A stretch of 56,488 nucleotides of DNA from Dehalococcoidia bacterium (GCA_003599735.1 QZJI01000008.1:1-56488); one strand, 5' to 3'. Shown: positions 15,348-24,564, counted from the first letter of the stretch. Notes: generated by a model from the sequence alone, not told the origin. Translations and numbers: made by a program.

Positions 15348-17110
15348 GTCCTGAGGGCGATCGGTCTGCGCTGCTGCGTCGCACTGCGGGAATGTTCCGG
15401 CCCTACGTTTGGGCGCTAACCGCCCTCGTCCTCCTGCTGCTGACCACGACGGGGCTCGACCTCCTCGGCGTGCGGCTGCTCGGGCAGATGGTCGACCGGA
15501 TGGCGGGTGGGGCGACGCTCGGGAGCCTCGACCGGTTGTTCGTCCTCTATCTCGGCGCGGTGCTGGGCTCCTCGCTGCTCGGCGTCGTGCAGTCGTTCGT
15601 GAACCAGGCGATCGGGCAGGGCGTCATGCACCGGCTGCGGTCAAGGCTGCACGACCACCTGCTGCGGCTCTCCGTCCGCTTCTACACGTCGACGCGCACC
15701 GGCGAGATCCTCTCGCGCCTCTCCACTGACGTGAACGCGGTGCAGCAAGCGGTCACCGGCACATTCACCGACTTCCTGGGCAACCTGTTCACGCTCGTGA
15801 TCGCGTTCGGCATGATGTTCGCGCTCGACGCGCGGCTCGCGCTGATCACGCTGCTTGTCCTGCCGGTGTGGGTGTACCCGACCATGCGGGTCGGCGCCCA
15901 CATGCGCACGCTCATGCGCGAATGGCACGAGGAGTCGGCGAAGATGTCGAGCCACCTCGAAGAGACGCTGTCGGTCTCGGGGGCCATGCTCACCAAGACA
16001 TTCGGACGTCAGGAGCACGAGGCCGCGCGGTTCGAGCGGTCGAACGACGCGCTCCGGTCGCTCTCGATCCGCCGGCTGATGGCGGGGCGTTGGTTCAACA
16101 TGGGGACATCGCTCTTCGGTGCGCTCATCCCCGGCGCGATCTACTGGTGGGGCGGCCGAGCCGTGGTGGGGGGCGATCTCTCAGTCGGCACAGTGGTGAC
16201 GTTCGCGATGTTGGCGACACGGGTCTTCGGGCCGTTTGCGGGTATCGCGCGCCTGAACACGACGCTGCTCTCGTCACTCGCCGTCGTCGAGCGCATCTTC
16301 GAGTACCTCGACCTCCCGGTAGAGGTCGAGGAACGCCCGGACGCCGTCCACCTCACGCGGCCGCGTGGCGCCGTGGCCTTCGAAGACGTGCGCTTCGCCT
16401 ACCGCGAGCCGGCCGCCGCCCTCGACGGCGTCTCATTCGAAATCCCGGCGGGCCGGATGGTCGCGCTCGTCGGGCCGTCCGGCGCCGGGAAGACCACCGT
16501 CACCTACCTCCTCCAGCGGTACTACGACCCGACCTCCGGCCGTGTCACCCTCGATGGCCACGACCTGCGCGACCTTTCGCTGGATTCGATCAGCGCCGCC
16601 ATTGGCACGGTGATGCAGGAGACTTACCTCTTCCACACCTCGCTGATGGACAACATCCGCTACGGGCGGCTCACTGCGACAGACGACGAGTGCCAGGCCG
16701 CGGCGGACGCCGCCGGTCTTCGCGCGCTCATTGCTCGACTGCCCGAGGGGCTCGAGACGAAGGTGGGCGAGCGCGGCTACCGGCTGAGCGGCGGGGAGAA
16801 ACAGCGAGTCGCCATCGCGCGCGCGATGTTGAAGGACCCGCCCGTCCTCATCCTTGACGAGGCGACCTCATCCCTCGACTCCCGACTGGAGCGCGAGATC
16901 CGCGAGGCGACGGCGATGCTGGCGCGTGGCCGGACGACGATTGTGATCGCGCACCGCCTCTCGACAGTCGTCGCCGCCGACGAGATTCTCGTCTTCGACC
17001 ACGGACGGATCGTCGAGCGCGGCCGCCACGACGACTTGCTCGCGCGCGGTGGCCTGTACGCGTCGCTCTACCAGGAGCAGTTCGCTGACGTCGAGGCCGC
17101 CGGGGTCTAG
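15293..17110 (+). CDS. ABC exporter half-transporter (fused membrane and ATPase domains)
   Basis: A 605-residue type IV ABC exporter half. A Gly-rich leader (MAMGGGNGGGGGRR) is followed by six TM helices (TM1 VWALTALVLLLLTTTGLDLL). The ATPase domain has Walker A GPSGAGKTT, Q-loop VMQET, signature LSGGEKQR, Walker B VLILDEATSSLD and the H-loop IVIAHRLS. All catalytic elements are intact, so it can work as a homodimer. Such proteins export lipids, peptides or drugs; the substrate is unknown. GTGAGG precedes the ATG at 15293 by 8 bases; the in-frame ATG at 15254 is an alternative. Confidence 0.88.
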   Translation: MAMGGGNGGGGGRRLTAARPEGDRSALLRRTAGMFRPYVWALTALVLLLLTTTGLDLLGVRLLGQMVDRMAGGATLGSLDRLFVLYLGAVLGSSLLGVVQSFVNQAIGQGVMHRLRSRLHDHLLRLSVRFYTSTRTGEILSRLSTDVNAVQQAVTGTFTDFLGNLFTLVIAFGMMFALDARLALITLLVLPVWVYPTMRVGAHMRTLMREWHEESAKMSSHLEETLSVSGAMLTKTFGRQEHEAARFERSNDALRSLSIRRLMAGRWFNMGTSLFGALIPGAIYWWGGRAVVGGDLSVGTVVTFAMLATRVFGPFAGIARLNTTLLSSLAVVERIFEYLDLPVEVEERPDAVHLTRPRGAVAFEDVRFAYREPAAALDGVSFEIPAGRMVALVGPSGAGKTTVTYLLQRYYDPTSGRVTLDGHDLRDLSLDSISAAIGTVMQETYLFHTSLMDNIRYGRLTATDDECQAAADAAGLRALIARLPEGLETKVGERGYRLSGGEKQRVAIARAMLKDPPVLILDEATSSLDSRLEREIREATAMLARGRTTIVIAHRLSTVVAADEILVFDHGRIVERGRHDDLLARGGLYASLYQEQFADVEAAGV

Positions 17111-17219
17111 CGCCAGCGAGACGGACGGCAGTCCCTCAAACCGCCCTACTGCCATCCCGCAGGCTTCCGGTGCCGGTGGTATAACTGCCCCGCTCCCGGC
17201 GCATAGTGGAGGCGTGGCG

Positions 17220-18527
17220 ATGGACTGGCAGGCGGAATACGAGCGCAAGCGGCGGACTGCCGCGGAGGCGGTCGCCCTCATCCCGGACCACTCGCTGATC
17301 GTGCAGGGGAGCGCCATCGGAGAGCCGCCGGCGCTCCTGCAGGCGGTGGCTGACCGCGCGCGCGCCGGCGGGCTGACCGACGTGCGGATGACGGCGCTCC
17401 TCCCGCTCGCGGCCAGCGCGAAAAGCACACTCCAGCCTGACCTCCGTGGCCGCATCCACTGGGAGTCGCTCTTCGCCAGCGGTGTCGACCGCGGGATCAT
17501 CGAGTCCGGCCAGGCGCACCTCGTCCCCGCGTTCTTCCACCAGATCCCCCGGCTCATGGAGGAGTACCTGGACATCGGGGTGACGATGGTGACCGTGTCG
17601 CGGATGGACCGCCACGGGTACATGAGCCTCGGCGTGAACGTGGACACGAACAAGGCGGCGATCGCCAGCGCGAAGGTCGTGCTCGCGGAGGTGAACAACA
17701 ACATGCCACGCGTCCACGGCAACTCGTGGGTGCATATCTCAGAGGTCGCCGCGGTCGTCGAGAACCACGTGCTGCTCGCGGAACTGCCAGTGGCGCCTGA
17801 GAAGCCGGAAGATCAGACGATGGGGCGGATCATCGCGGAGATGATCCCGGACGGCGCGACGATCCAGTTGGGCATCGGTGGAGTCCCGAATACCGTCGCG
17901 AAAAACCTGATGGGGCATCGCGACCTCGGCATCCACACCGAAATGTTCGTGGAGTCGATGGTCGACCTGGTCGAATCCGGCGTCGCGAACGGCTCGAAGA
18001 AGACGTTCCATCCCGGCAAGGCGATCTACACGTTCGCGGCCGGCACGCGCCGCATGTACGAGTTCCTCGACGACAACCCGTACATCGAGGCGCATCCCGT
18101 CTCGTACACGAACCATCCCACGAACATCGCCAAGAACGACAACCTGATCTCCGTGAACTCGACGATCGAGGTCGACCTCACCGGGCAGTGCTGCTCGGAG
18201 TCGATGGGGACAGCGCAGTACAGCGGCACCGGCGGGCAGCACGACTACGCGCGGGGAGCCTTCGAGTCAAAGGGCGGGAAGTCGATCATCGCCTTCTACT
18301 CCACGGCGAAGAGCGGCACGATCTCGCGCGTCGTGCCCACCCTGCGTCCGGGCGCCGTCGTCACGACCCCACGCACCGAGGTGCACTGGCTGGTCTCCGA
18401 GTACGGCGCGTTCTGCCTGAAGGGGAAGTCCACGCGCGAGCGGGCGAAAGGGATCATCGGCCTCGCGCATCCGCGGTTCCGCGAAGAACTGACGGCCGCC
18501 GCGCGCCAGCTCGGCTACCTCACCTAG
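17220..18527 (+). CDS. acetyl-CoA hydrolase/4-hydroxybutyrate CoA-transferase family protein
   Basis: A 435-residue family I CoA-transferase of the AbfT/Cat1 type. It has DHSLIVQGSAIGEPPALLQA, ITVSR-type VTVSRMDRHGYMSLGVNVD, IQLGIGGVPNTVAKNL, LGIHTEMFVESMVDLVESG, and SVNSTIEVDLTGQ, which holds the catalytic Glu that forms the glutamyl-CoA intermediate. SGTGGQHDYARGA follows. It moves CoA between acetyl-CoA (or another donor) and a short hydroxy or branched acid. GGAGG lies seven bases before the ATG at 17220. A paralogue lies at 54628. Confidence 0.9.
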   Translation: MDWQAEYERKRRTAAEAVALIPDHSLIVQGSAIGEPPALLQAVADRARAGGLTDVRMTALLPLAASAKSTLQPDLRGRIHWESLFASGVDRGIIESGQAHLVPAFFHQIPRLMEEYLDIGVTMVTVSRMDRHGYMSLGVNVDTNKAAIASAKVVLAEVNNNMPRVHGNSWVHISEVAAVVENHVLLAELPVAPEKPEDQTMGRIIAEMIPDGATIQLGIGGVPNTVAKNLMGHRDLGIHTEMFVESMVDLVESGVANGSKKTFHPGKAIYTFAAGTRRMYEFLDDNPYIEAHPVSYTNHPTNIAKNDNLISVNSTIEVDLTGQCCSESMGTAQYSGTGGQHDYARGAFESKGGKSIIAFYSTAKSGTISRVVPTLRPGAVVTTPRTEVHWLVSEYGAFCLKGKSTRERAKGIIGLAHPRFREELTAAARQLGYLT

Positions 18528-18631
18528 GGCGCGGGTTCTGGTTCGGCGGCCCACGTGAGTGCTGCGAGGGCCTCGGTCAGACGCTGACGTAGGCGGTGAG
18601 GTGCTCTCCCGTGAGGGTGGAACGGGCGGAT

Positions 18632-19153
18632 CTACGCCGGGGTTTTCCGCACGGCTTTCTTGACGAGCGTGGCGATCTTCGCCTCATCGGCGGCGGTCAA
18701 CTCCTTGAGGGCGAAGGAGGTCGGCCACACGTTGCCCTGGTCGAGGTTCGCGTCATCGTTGAAGCCGAACGTCGCGTACCTCGACTTGAATTTGTCCGCG
18801 CTCTGGAAGAAGCAGACGACCTTGCCGTCCCTGGCATACGCGGGCATCCCGTACCAGGTCTTCGGCGAAAGGGCCGGCGCGTTGGCCTTGACGATCGCGT
18901 GGATCCGCTCGGCCATCGCGCGGTCCGGCCCGGGCATCTCGGCGATCTTTGCGAGCACATCGCGTTCTCCGTCCGCCTTGCCGGCGGCGGCCTTCAGCTC
19001 CCTGGCGCGCTCCCGCATCGCGGCTCGTTCCTCGGCCGTGAATCCCGTGGACGCCTTCTCGGTGGCCTTGCCCGCGGTCTTGCTGGTTGCCTTGCTGGTT
19101 GCCTTGGTAGCGGACGGTTGAGTGGCCGTACGTGCTGGTTTCTTCTCGGCCAT
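18632..19153 (-). CDS. DUF1801 (YdhG-like) domain protein with Lys/Ala/Thr-rich N-tail
   Basis: A 173-residue protein. Residues 1-40 are a low-complexity Lys/Ala/Thr/Ser repeat tail ([19 protein letters not shown]) reminiscent of nucleic-acid-binding tails. The rest is a DUF1801/YdhG domain: [46 protein letters not shown], then a C-terminal LVKKAVRK. The fold is related to CyaY/frataxin-like proteins, and YdhG has been linked to intracellular iron, but most members have no proven role. The gene stands alone, convergent with the CoA-transferase gene. Confidence 0.8.
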   Translation of the reverse strand: MAEKKPARTATQPSATKATSKATSKTAGKATEKASTGFTAEERAAMRERARELKAAAGKADGERDVLAKIAEMPGPDRAMAERIHAIVKANAPALSPKTWYGMPAYARDGKVVCFFQSADKFKSRYATFGFNDDANLDQGNVWPTSFALKELTAADEAKIATLVKKAVRKTPA

Positions 19154-19176
19154 GGCGAGACCCTCTCAGTATGGGT

Positions 19177-19584
19177 TCAGCGCAGCTCCTGGATGCGGAT
19201 CAGGTTGCCCGCGGGATCACGGACGGCGCAGTCGCGGACGCCGTACGGCTGGTCGGCCGGCTCCTGGACGACCTCGGCGCTGGCCTGGAGCCGCGCGAAA
19301 ACGCCGTCGAGATCAGGCGTCGCCAGGACGATCATGCGGTAGGTCCCCTTCGCCATCATCTCGGCGATGGTGCGGCGCTCGTCGTCGGTGATGCCGGGGT
19401 CGGCGGCCGGCGGATGCAGGACGATCGACGTGCCGGGCTGGCCGGCGGGGCCGACCGTGATCCAGCGCATTCCGGCATACCCGACGTCGTTGCGGACCTC
19501 GAAGCCGAGGATGTCGCGGTAGAACGCCAGGGCAGCGTCCGGGTCGTCCTGTGGGAGGAAGCTCGAGTGAATGGTGATGTTCAT
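19177..19584 (-). CDS. VOC (glyoxalase/bleomycin resistance) family protein
   Basis: A 135-residue VOC protein: ITIHSSFLPQDDPDAALAFY, RDILGFEVRNDVGYAGMRW, ITVGPAGQPGTSIVLHPP, a helix-containing insertion, and VRDPAGNLIRIQEL. The FLPxxDPDAxLAFYRD start is typical of the subgroup paired with AraC regulators. The ATG at 19584 is favoured because the conserved N-terminus begins there; 19593 is three residues longer. It lies six bases after the AraC gene on the same strand, so both are on one message. Metal-dependent lyase, dioxygenase or antibiotic-binding functions are possible. Confidence 0.85.
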   Translation of the reverse strand: MNITIHSSFLPQDDPDAALAFYRDILGFEVRNDVGYAGMRWITVGPAGQPGTSIVLHPPAADPGITDDERRTIAEMMAKGTYRMIVLATPDLDGVFARLQASAEVVQEPADQPYGVRDCAVRDPAGNLIRIQELR

Positions 19585-19589
19585 GCCGG

Positions 19590-20039
19590 TCATGCTAGGT
19601 GCGGCGTGGCAGCCAGTGCTTCTCGATTCCTGACCGGTCTCGTCACCTGTTTCGCCACGCACGACGGTATTCCCACCGTCTCGAGCGCCGCGTCCCGCCG
19701 GTAGGTACTCGGCGGCATCCCGACCAGCTCAGTGAAGCGACTGCTGAAGGTGCCCAGCGACGAGCAGCCGACCGCGAAACAGACCTCCGTGACGCTGAGG
19801 TCGCCACGACGCAGCAGCGCCATGGCGCGCTCGATGCGCCGCGTCATCAAGTAGCTGTAGGGCGACTCGCCGTAGGCGAGCCGGAACTCGCGGCTGAGGT
19901 GTCCGGCTGACATGTGCGCGCCGCGGGCAAGCGCCTCGACATCCAGCGGCAGCGCGTATTCCCGGTCGATCCGGTCGCGGACGCGGCGTAACCACGCGAG
20001 GTCGCGAAGGTGCTGCGCGGCGGCGGATTTGTTGGTCAC
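19590..20039 (-). CDS. AraC-family transcriptional regulator (DNA-binding domain only)
   Basis: A 149-residue protein with the double HTH of AraC/XylS: YALPLDVEALARGAHMSAGH, LSREFRLAYGESPYSYLMTR, RIERAMALLRRGDLSVTEVC, then FAVGCSSLGTFSSRFTELVG and MPPSTYRR. There is no separate effector domain; the roughly 35-residue C-terminal tail is unconserved. It is followed directly by the VOC gene. This AraC+VOC arrangement recurs in Actinobacteria and Chloroflexota, and the VOC protein is the probable target or effector handler. The start is GTG at 20039; a slightly different start is possible. Confidence 0.87.
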   Translation of the reverse strand: MTNKSAAAQHLRDLAWLRRVRDRIDREYALPLDVEALARGAHMSAGHLSREFRLAYGESPYSYLMTRRIERAMALLRRGDLSVTEVCFAVGCSSLGTFSSRFTELVGMPPSTYRRDAALETVGIPSCVAKQVTRPVRNREALAATPHLA

Positions 20040-20143
20040 CTGCGAGATTCTGCCACGTCGCTTGGGAGGTGCCTAGAGCGGCTTGCGTCTGCTGATGGCG
20101 CCAACCGGGGGCGTTCCGCTGCACTCAGCGAGGCCGCGCGGAC

Positions 20144-20596
20144 TCAGGCGGGCGGGGGGGTGCCCCCCGCGCGGGCCTCGGCGTCCGCGAGACGCTTCCG
20201 GAGGTCGCGCAGTTCGGCGAAGGTCTCCGAGGCATCGCGGAGGACAGCCACTGCGATCAGGCCGTATTCGGGGTGTTCGACGGCGAGCAGGGTGAACTCG
20301 ACGGAGACACGGGAGCCGTCCTTGCGGAGCGCGGGCACCTTCAGCATCTCGCGCCGCCCGTACCGCGAGGGCTCGCCCTGCACCATCACACGGTCGTAGC
20401 CCTCCCAGTGCCGGGCGCGAAGGTTCTCCGGGATGATCAGGTCCATCCGCTGCCCGACGGCCTCGGCGGCGGTATAGCCGAAGAGTTCCTCGGCGCCCCG
20501 GTTCCAGAAGCGGACGGTGCCCTGGCGGTCGGCCCAGATCACCGCTTCCGGCGACTCTTCGAGGATGGTGCGATAGACAGCGTCGTCGTTGGCCAT
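20144..20596 (-). CDS. single PAS-domain protein
   Basis: A 150-residue protein with one PAS domain: DDAVYRTILEESPEAVIWAD, GTVRFWNRGAEELFGYTAAE, MDLIIPENLR, and a PAC segment with ALRKDGSRVSVEFTLLAVEH. A C-terminal helix (ELRDLRKRLADAEAR) could be a coiled-coil signalling linker, but no kinase, cyclase or HTH output follows before the stop. It may sense a small ligand or redox state and act by protein contact. The ATG at 20596 begins right at the PAS fold. Confidence 0.85.
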   Translation of the reverse strand: MANDDAVYRTILEESPEAVIWADRQGTVRFWNRGAEELFGYTAAEAVGQRMDLIIPENLRARHWEGYDRVMVQGEPSRYGRREMLKVPALRKDGSRVSVEFTLLAVEHPEYGLIAVAVLRDASETFAELRDLRKRLADAEARAGGTPPPA

Positions 20597-20646
20597 GCCG
20601 CTACGATACGCCGCCGGTGCCGAGTGTTCACCCGGACTCGCCGCGG

Positions 20647-21387
20647 TCAGATTCGCATCAGCAGCAAGCCGGCCGCCAGCGTCACGACGGTCCCGGCGAG
20701 CAACTTGAGCGGCTGCTCCCACGTGTCGAGCAGCTGCTCGCGGCTCCAGTCCGCCAGTCCGGCCGAGCGGCTGAAGTGGACGGTCGCGTCCGACGTCCTG
20801 CGTCGCACGAAGCGCGCCTGCGTGCTCAACGTCCGCTGCGCGAGGCTCAGGAGCGTAGCCGCCAGCGCGACGAACACCGCAGCGACATCGATGCGCCCGG
20901 CCTGCGCCCAGTAGCCCACGAGTACCGGGAAGGCGCCCCATGTGAGCGCGAAGCCGGCGTCCGAATGCAGCGCGCGATGCCATTCGAGCGTGTACCCGAC
21001 CATCAGCAGGGTGCCCGCCGCGGCCCACGCCAGCACCCAGGGCGAAAGCATCGACGCGCCGAGTGCAGCGATCCCGCCACCGCCGGCGATCCCGATGCCC
21101 GCGATCACGAGCAGTGTGCCGTCGCCCAGACGCGTGCCCAGCGGGTGCCCGTGCCACTCGTCGAGGGCGTGTGCGGCGATCCCCGTGCCAAAGAAGAACG
21201 CCAGGAGCGTGCCCGCCAGCGCCAGCCAGTCCAGTCGGGGAGCCAGCGCCGCGCCGTATACGACGTAGGAGAGGTGCCAGGCGGTATACGGCGGGTGCAG
21301 CAGCGCAACGAGGTCACCTCGCAGGTTGCCTGTGCGCGCGTAGAACGCCGGCCGCGCCGTTGCGAGGTGTCCCGCCCTAGCAGTCAC
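20647..21387 (-). CDS. multi-pass membrane protein, UbiA-prenyltransferase-like
   Basis: A 246-residue integral membrane protein with about seven hydrophobic helices. WHLSYVVYGAALAPRLDWLA, a region AAHALDEWHGHPLGTR after helix 2, and TLEWHRALHSDAGFALTWGA then FPVLVGYWAQAG resemble UbiA-family prenyltransferases in layout. The canonical first NDxxD motif is not preserved (ALDEWHG instead), so activity is uncertain. Its GTG start at 21387 overlaps the TGA of the UbiE-like gene (GTGA), which shows translational coupling. With that partner, a lipid or quinone tail modification is plausible but unproven. Confidence 0.5.
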   Translation of the reverse strand: MTARAGHLATARPAFYARTGNLRGDLVALLHPPYTAWHLSYVVYGAALAPRLDWLALAGTLLAFFFGTGIAAHALDEWHGHPLGTRLGDGTLLVIAGIGIAGGGGIAALGASMLSPWVLAWAAAGTLLMVGYTLEWHRALHSDAGFALTWGAFPVLVGYWAQAGRIDVAAVFVALAATLLSLAQRTLSTQARFVRRRTSDATVHFSRSAGLADWSREQLLDTWEQPLKLLAGTVVTLAAGLLLMRI

Positions 21388-22079
21388 GGCCGCCGCCCCC
21401 ACATCAGGAGCCCGCCGCCGAGCGATGGCCGTGCGATGTGTATGTCGATGAGCCCAGCCGCCTCCCAGAGTCCGGTGAGCGCTTCGTCGTCGGGGTAGCG
21501 GTCGACGAAGGCGTCGATGCTGGGCCCGAGGAACCGGCCGACCTTCGACCAGCCTCGGCCGGCGGCCGCCCCGGCCGCCGGCAGGACAAACCGGGTAAAG
21601 AGCCACCACAGCGGACGCCAGATCCCGCGCGGGCGGCCGAACTCGACCATCCCGATCGTGCCGCCCGGCTGTAACACTCGCGCCAGTTCACGCATCGCAT
21701 CGAGCGGCGCCGGCACGTAGCGCAGGAGATAACCGAAGGTCAGCGCGTCAAACGACGCGTCAGCAAACGGCAGCCGCTCAGCCGTCGCGAGCACCGCGGC
21801 GGCCCCGCGGCGGTGCGCGACGCCGAGCATCTCCGCGCTGACGTCGAGCGATACGACCTGGTGCGCGCGCTGCCCGACGAGTCGCGTGATCAGCCCGGTG
21901 CCCGCCGCCACATCAAGCACCCGCGCGTCTGGCGAGATGTCGAGGCGCGCCACCATCGCGGCGCGCCACCGCGGGTCCTGTCCCATGCTGAGCACTGCCG
22001 ACCAGCGGTCGTAGTTTGATGCGATGGGAGCAAAGATCTCTCGCGCAGTCCGGTCGCCGGGCGCCAGTGTTGTACTCAT
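21384..22079 (-). CDS. class I SAM methyltransferase, UbiE/MenG-like
   Basis: A 231-residue methyltransferase. IFAPIASNYDRWSAVLSMGQ resembles the UbiE signature start. Motif I is VLDVAAGTGLITRLVG, then VVSLDVSAEMLGVAHRRGA, ATAERLPFADASFDALTFGY, LRYVPAPLDAMRELARVLQP and GGTIGMVEFGRPRG. This layout (including FDALTFGYLLRYV) is that of demethylmenaquinone/ubiquinone C-methyltransferases. Here it is coupled to a membrane protein rather than to other men genes, so a related lipid may be the substrate. Confidence 0.8.
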   Translation of the reverse strand: MSTTLAPGDRTAREIFAPIASNYDRWSAVLSMGQDPRWRAAMVARLDISPDARVLDVAAGTGLITRLVGQRAHQVVSLDVSAEMLGVAHRRGAAAVLATAERLPFADASFDALTFGYLLRYVPAPLDAMRELARVLQPGGTIGMVEFGRPRGIWRPLWWLFTRFVLPAAGAAAGRGWSKVGRFLGPSIDAFVDRYPDDEALTGLWEAAGLIDIHIARPSLGGGLLMWGRRP

Positions 22080-22201
22080 TCAACTATCTTCCCACCTTGC
22101 GCAACGTCGACGCGGGCATGGAATCCACCACGTGCTTTGGCGACGCTCGGAATCCCGGCGTACCATCGCCGTGCCCGAGAGGCTGGGCAGGGGAGGCGTC
22201 T

Positions 22202-23752
22202 GTGTCGTGGCAGCCGGAAGTCGACGAAATCGAGCGGCGGCGTGCCCTCGCGGCCCGGATGGGCGGCGCTGAGGGCGTCGCGCGGCAGCACGCGCAGGGC
22301 AAACTCACCGTGCGCGAGCGGATCGACGCCTTCGCTGACCCCGGCTCCTTCCGCCAGTTCCTCGGCCTGATGGGCCGGGGCGTCTACGAGGACGGCACAC
22401 TCGTGGACTTCACGCCTCGGGCCGCCGTGGACGGCTTTTGCACGCTGGATGGGCGCAAGGTCATCGTGACCGGCGGTGACTTCACGGTGCGAGGAGGCTC
22501 GGGTGGCAGTGGCGGGGCGATGGGCGCCGAGCCCCCCGCGAACCGGCGGGCCCTCGAATGGCGCGTCCCGTACGTCCGTCTGCTAGACGCCGCCGGCGGC
22601 AGCGTCCGCACGTTCGAGGAGACAGGACGCACCTACCTCCCCGATGGCAACACCGGCACCGCGACCGATGTCCTGTTGCTGCGGGCGGTCCCGGTCGTGT
22701 CGGCGGTCATGGGTTCGGTCGCGGGGCTCCCCGCTGTGAACGCGTGCATCTCCCACTTCAACCTGATGGTGAAGGACACCAGCCAGCTGTTCCCCGGCGG
22801 CCCGCCCGTCGTGAAGGCCGCCCTCGGTTACGACGTGACAAAGGAGGAACTTGGCGGCTACCAGATGCACACTCGCGTCAGCGGCGTCATCGACAACCTC
22901 GCCAACACGGAGGCTGAGGCCTTCGCGATGGTGCGGCGCTTCCTTTCTTACCTCCCCTCAAACGTCTGGGAGATGGCGCCGCGCGCCGAGTCGCTCGATC
23001 CGCCGGACCGGCGCGAGGAGTCGCTGCTGTCCGTCGTCCCGCGCGACCGCCGGCGCGGGTACGACGGGCACCGCGTGATCAACGCTGTTGTCGATCGCGA
23101 TTCGTTCTTCGAGGTCGCTCCGGCCTACGGACGAGCACGGATCACCGGCCTCGCGCGGATGGACGGCTATCCCGTCGGCGTGATGGCGAACAACCTCGCG
23201 TTTGGCGGCGCGACCGACGTTGCCGCTGGTGAGAAGGTGATCCGTCTGCTCCAGCTGTGTGACACATTCCACCTGCCATTGATCTCGTTCGCTGACGAGC
23301 CCGGTTTCATGGTCGGCCTCGAATCGGAGAAGCGCGGCATCGAGCGCGCGGGCGCACGCCTCGTGGTCGCCACATGCGATACGCGGATGCCATGGGCCAC
23401 CGTCGTCGTCGGACAGCTGTACGGCGTCGCCGGGCAGTGCCAGCACCGGCCCACCGGGATGTTCCGGCGGTACGCGTGGCCGTCTGCCCGCTGGGGCTCC
23501 ATGCACATCGAGGGCGGCGCTTCCGCCGCCTACCGCCGCGAGATCGAGGCCGCCCCGGATCCGGAAGCGAAGCGCGCGGAGATCGAAGCACGGCTGAACG
23601 CCCTTGCCTCGCCCTTCCTGACAGCGGAGGCGACCGGCCAGGACATCATCGACCCGCGTGAGACCCGTCCCCTGCTCTGTGAGTTTGTCGAGGAGGCGCA
23701 GACGATCCTGCGTTCGCAACTCGGACCCTGCCCCACCCCCTACACCCCGTAA
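22202..23752 (+). CDS. acyl-CoA carboxylase beta subunit (carboxyltransferase)
   Basis: A 516-residue biotin-dependent carboxyltransferase with both crotonase-like halves. The N-half has GGAEGVARQHAQGKLTVRER, VIVTGGDFTVRGGSGG and SAVMGSVAGLPAVNACISHF. The C-half has GRARITGLARMDGYPVGVMA, LPLISFADEPGFMVGLESEK and RRYAWPSARWGSMHIEGGA. It carboxylates propionyl-CoA, another acyl-CoA or a related substrate using carboxybiotin from a separate subunit; no biotin carboxylase or carrier is in this window. The GTG at 22202 follows GGGGAGG and matches family starts; the frame extends upstream to 22016 over the UbiE promoter. Confidence 0.88.
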   Translation: MSWQPEVDEIERRRALAARMGGAEGVARQHAQGKLTVRERIDAFADPGSFRQFLGLMGRGVYEDGTLVDFTPRAAVDGFCTLDGRKVIVTGGDFTVRGGSGGSGGAMGAEPPANRRALEWRVPYVRLLDAAGGSVRTFEETGRTYLPDGNTGTATDVLLLRAVPVVSAVMGSVAGLPAVNACISHFNLMVKDTSQLFPGGPPVVKAALGYDVTKEELGGYQMHTRVSGVIDNLANTEAEAFAMVRRFLSYLPSNVWEMAPRAESLDPPDRREESLLSVVPRDRRRGYDGHRVINAVVDRDSFFEVAPAYGRARITGLARMDGYPVGVMANNLAFGGATDVAAGEKVIRLLQLCDTFHLPLISFADEPGFMVGLESEKRGIERAGARLVVATCDTRMPWATVVVGQLYGVAGQCQHRPTGMFRRYAWPSARWGSMHIEGGASAAYRREIEAAPDPEAKRAEIEARLNALASPFLTAEATGQDIIDPRETRPLLCEFVEEAQTILRSQLGPCPTPYTP

Positions 23753-23790
23753 CGGAGCGCAGCTGTCGTACACTGACGGCACGCGGGTGT

Positions 23791-24564
23791 ATGAGGACGG
23801 GCGTGGCCGTGGCGGTCGGTGTGTCCAGACGTCTGCTCATGTTCGCCTGCGGAGCATGTGCTGGGGTTTCCCTCGCGGCCTGTTCGGGTGACAGGCCCGC
23901 GCCCGGTCCCGCATCGGTCGCTGCGCCAGTGGTGGAAGCGATACCTTCGCCCACGGCGAGTCCGACGCCGGCGCCGGCGTCCACTCCCAACCCGACTCCC
24001 TCTTCCACAGCGACGGTTGCCACGCCAGCCATCGCCGCCGTGGCCGGCAAGCCCTACTTCCCGCCTCCCCCACCGCGTGACAGCGCCCCACCCGCGGGCG
24101 ACGCCGGCATCGCTCGTCTGCTCGCGCCGCATCTCGGCGTTGACCACTACATCGAGGTCGACCGGATCATTGACAACCAGATGGAGTCGCCGCGCGACGG
24201 CAGTTACGCGGTGGGCTTCTATCCCGACTTCGATCACCCCGGCGCCGGCGGGAACGCGATCTTCTCCGCCCATGAGACGTGGAATCACTTCCAGGGCCCG
24301 TTCTACCAGTTGAACCAGGCCAAGGCCGGTGACGAGATCAGTGTCGTCATGGGCGATGGCAAGCAGCTCCGCTACCGGGTCTTCAGCAACACCCGCTACC
24401 AGGTCGACACCATGCCGATGGCGGAGATCCTCTGGCCGAGCAAGCGCCCGCCCGGCGAAGAGTGGCTCACCCTGCTCACATGTGGCGGGCGCATCGTCTA
24501 TGACGACAGCGGCTTCGGCGAGTACCTGGACCGCGATGTCGTGGTCGCGAAACGAATCTCCTGA
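23791..24564 (+). CDS. sortase (class E/F-like) with lipoprotein signal
   Basis: A 257-residue protein. Residues 13-31 form a signal ending in a lipobox (SLAAC, C31). Residues 32-95 are a Pro/Ala/Ser/Thr-rich spacer. The C-terminal 150 residues are a sortase fold: NAIFSAHETWNHFQGPFYQL contains the catalytic H161, LTLLTCGG contains the nucleophile C231, and EYLDRDVVV gives R248. Sortases cleave a C-terminal sorting motif and join the protein to a wall or pilus nucleophile. Anchoring by a lipid rather than a TM helix is unusual. No LPxTG-like substrate lies beside it. GTG starts at 23803 or 23815 are alternatives. Confidence 0.82.
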   Translation: MRTGVAVAVGVSRRLLMFACGACAGVSLAACSGDRPAPGPASVAAPVVEAIPSPTASPTPAPASTPNPTPSSTATVATPAIAAVAGKPYFPPPPPRDSAPPAGDAGIARLLAPHLGVDHYIEVDRIIDNQMESPRDGSYAVGFYPDFDHPGAGGNAIFSAHETWNHFQGPFYQLNQAKAGDEISVVMGDGKQLRYRVFSNTRYQVDTMPMAEILWPSKRPPGEEWLTLLTCGGRIVYDDSGFGEYLDRDVVVAKRIS

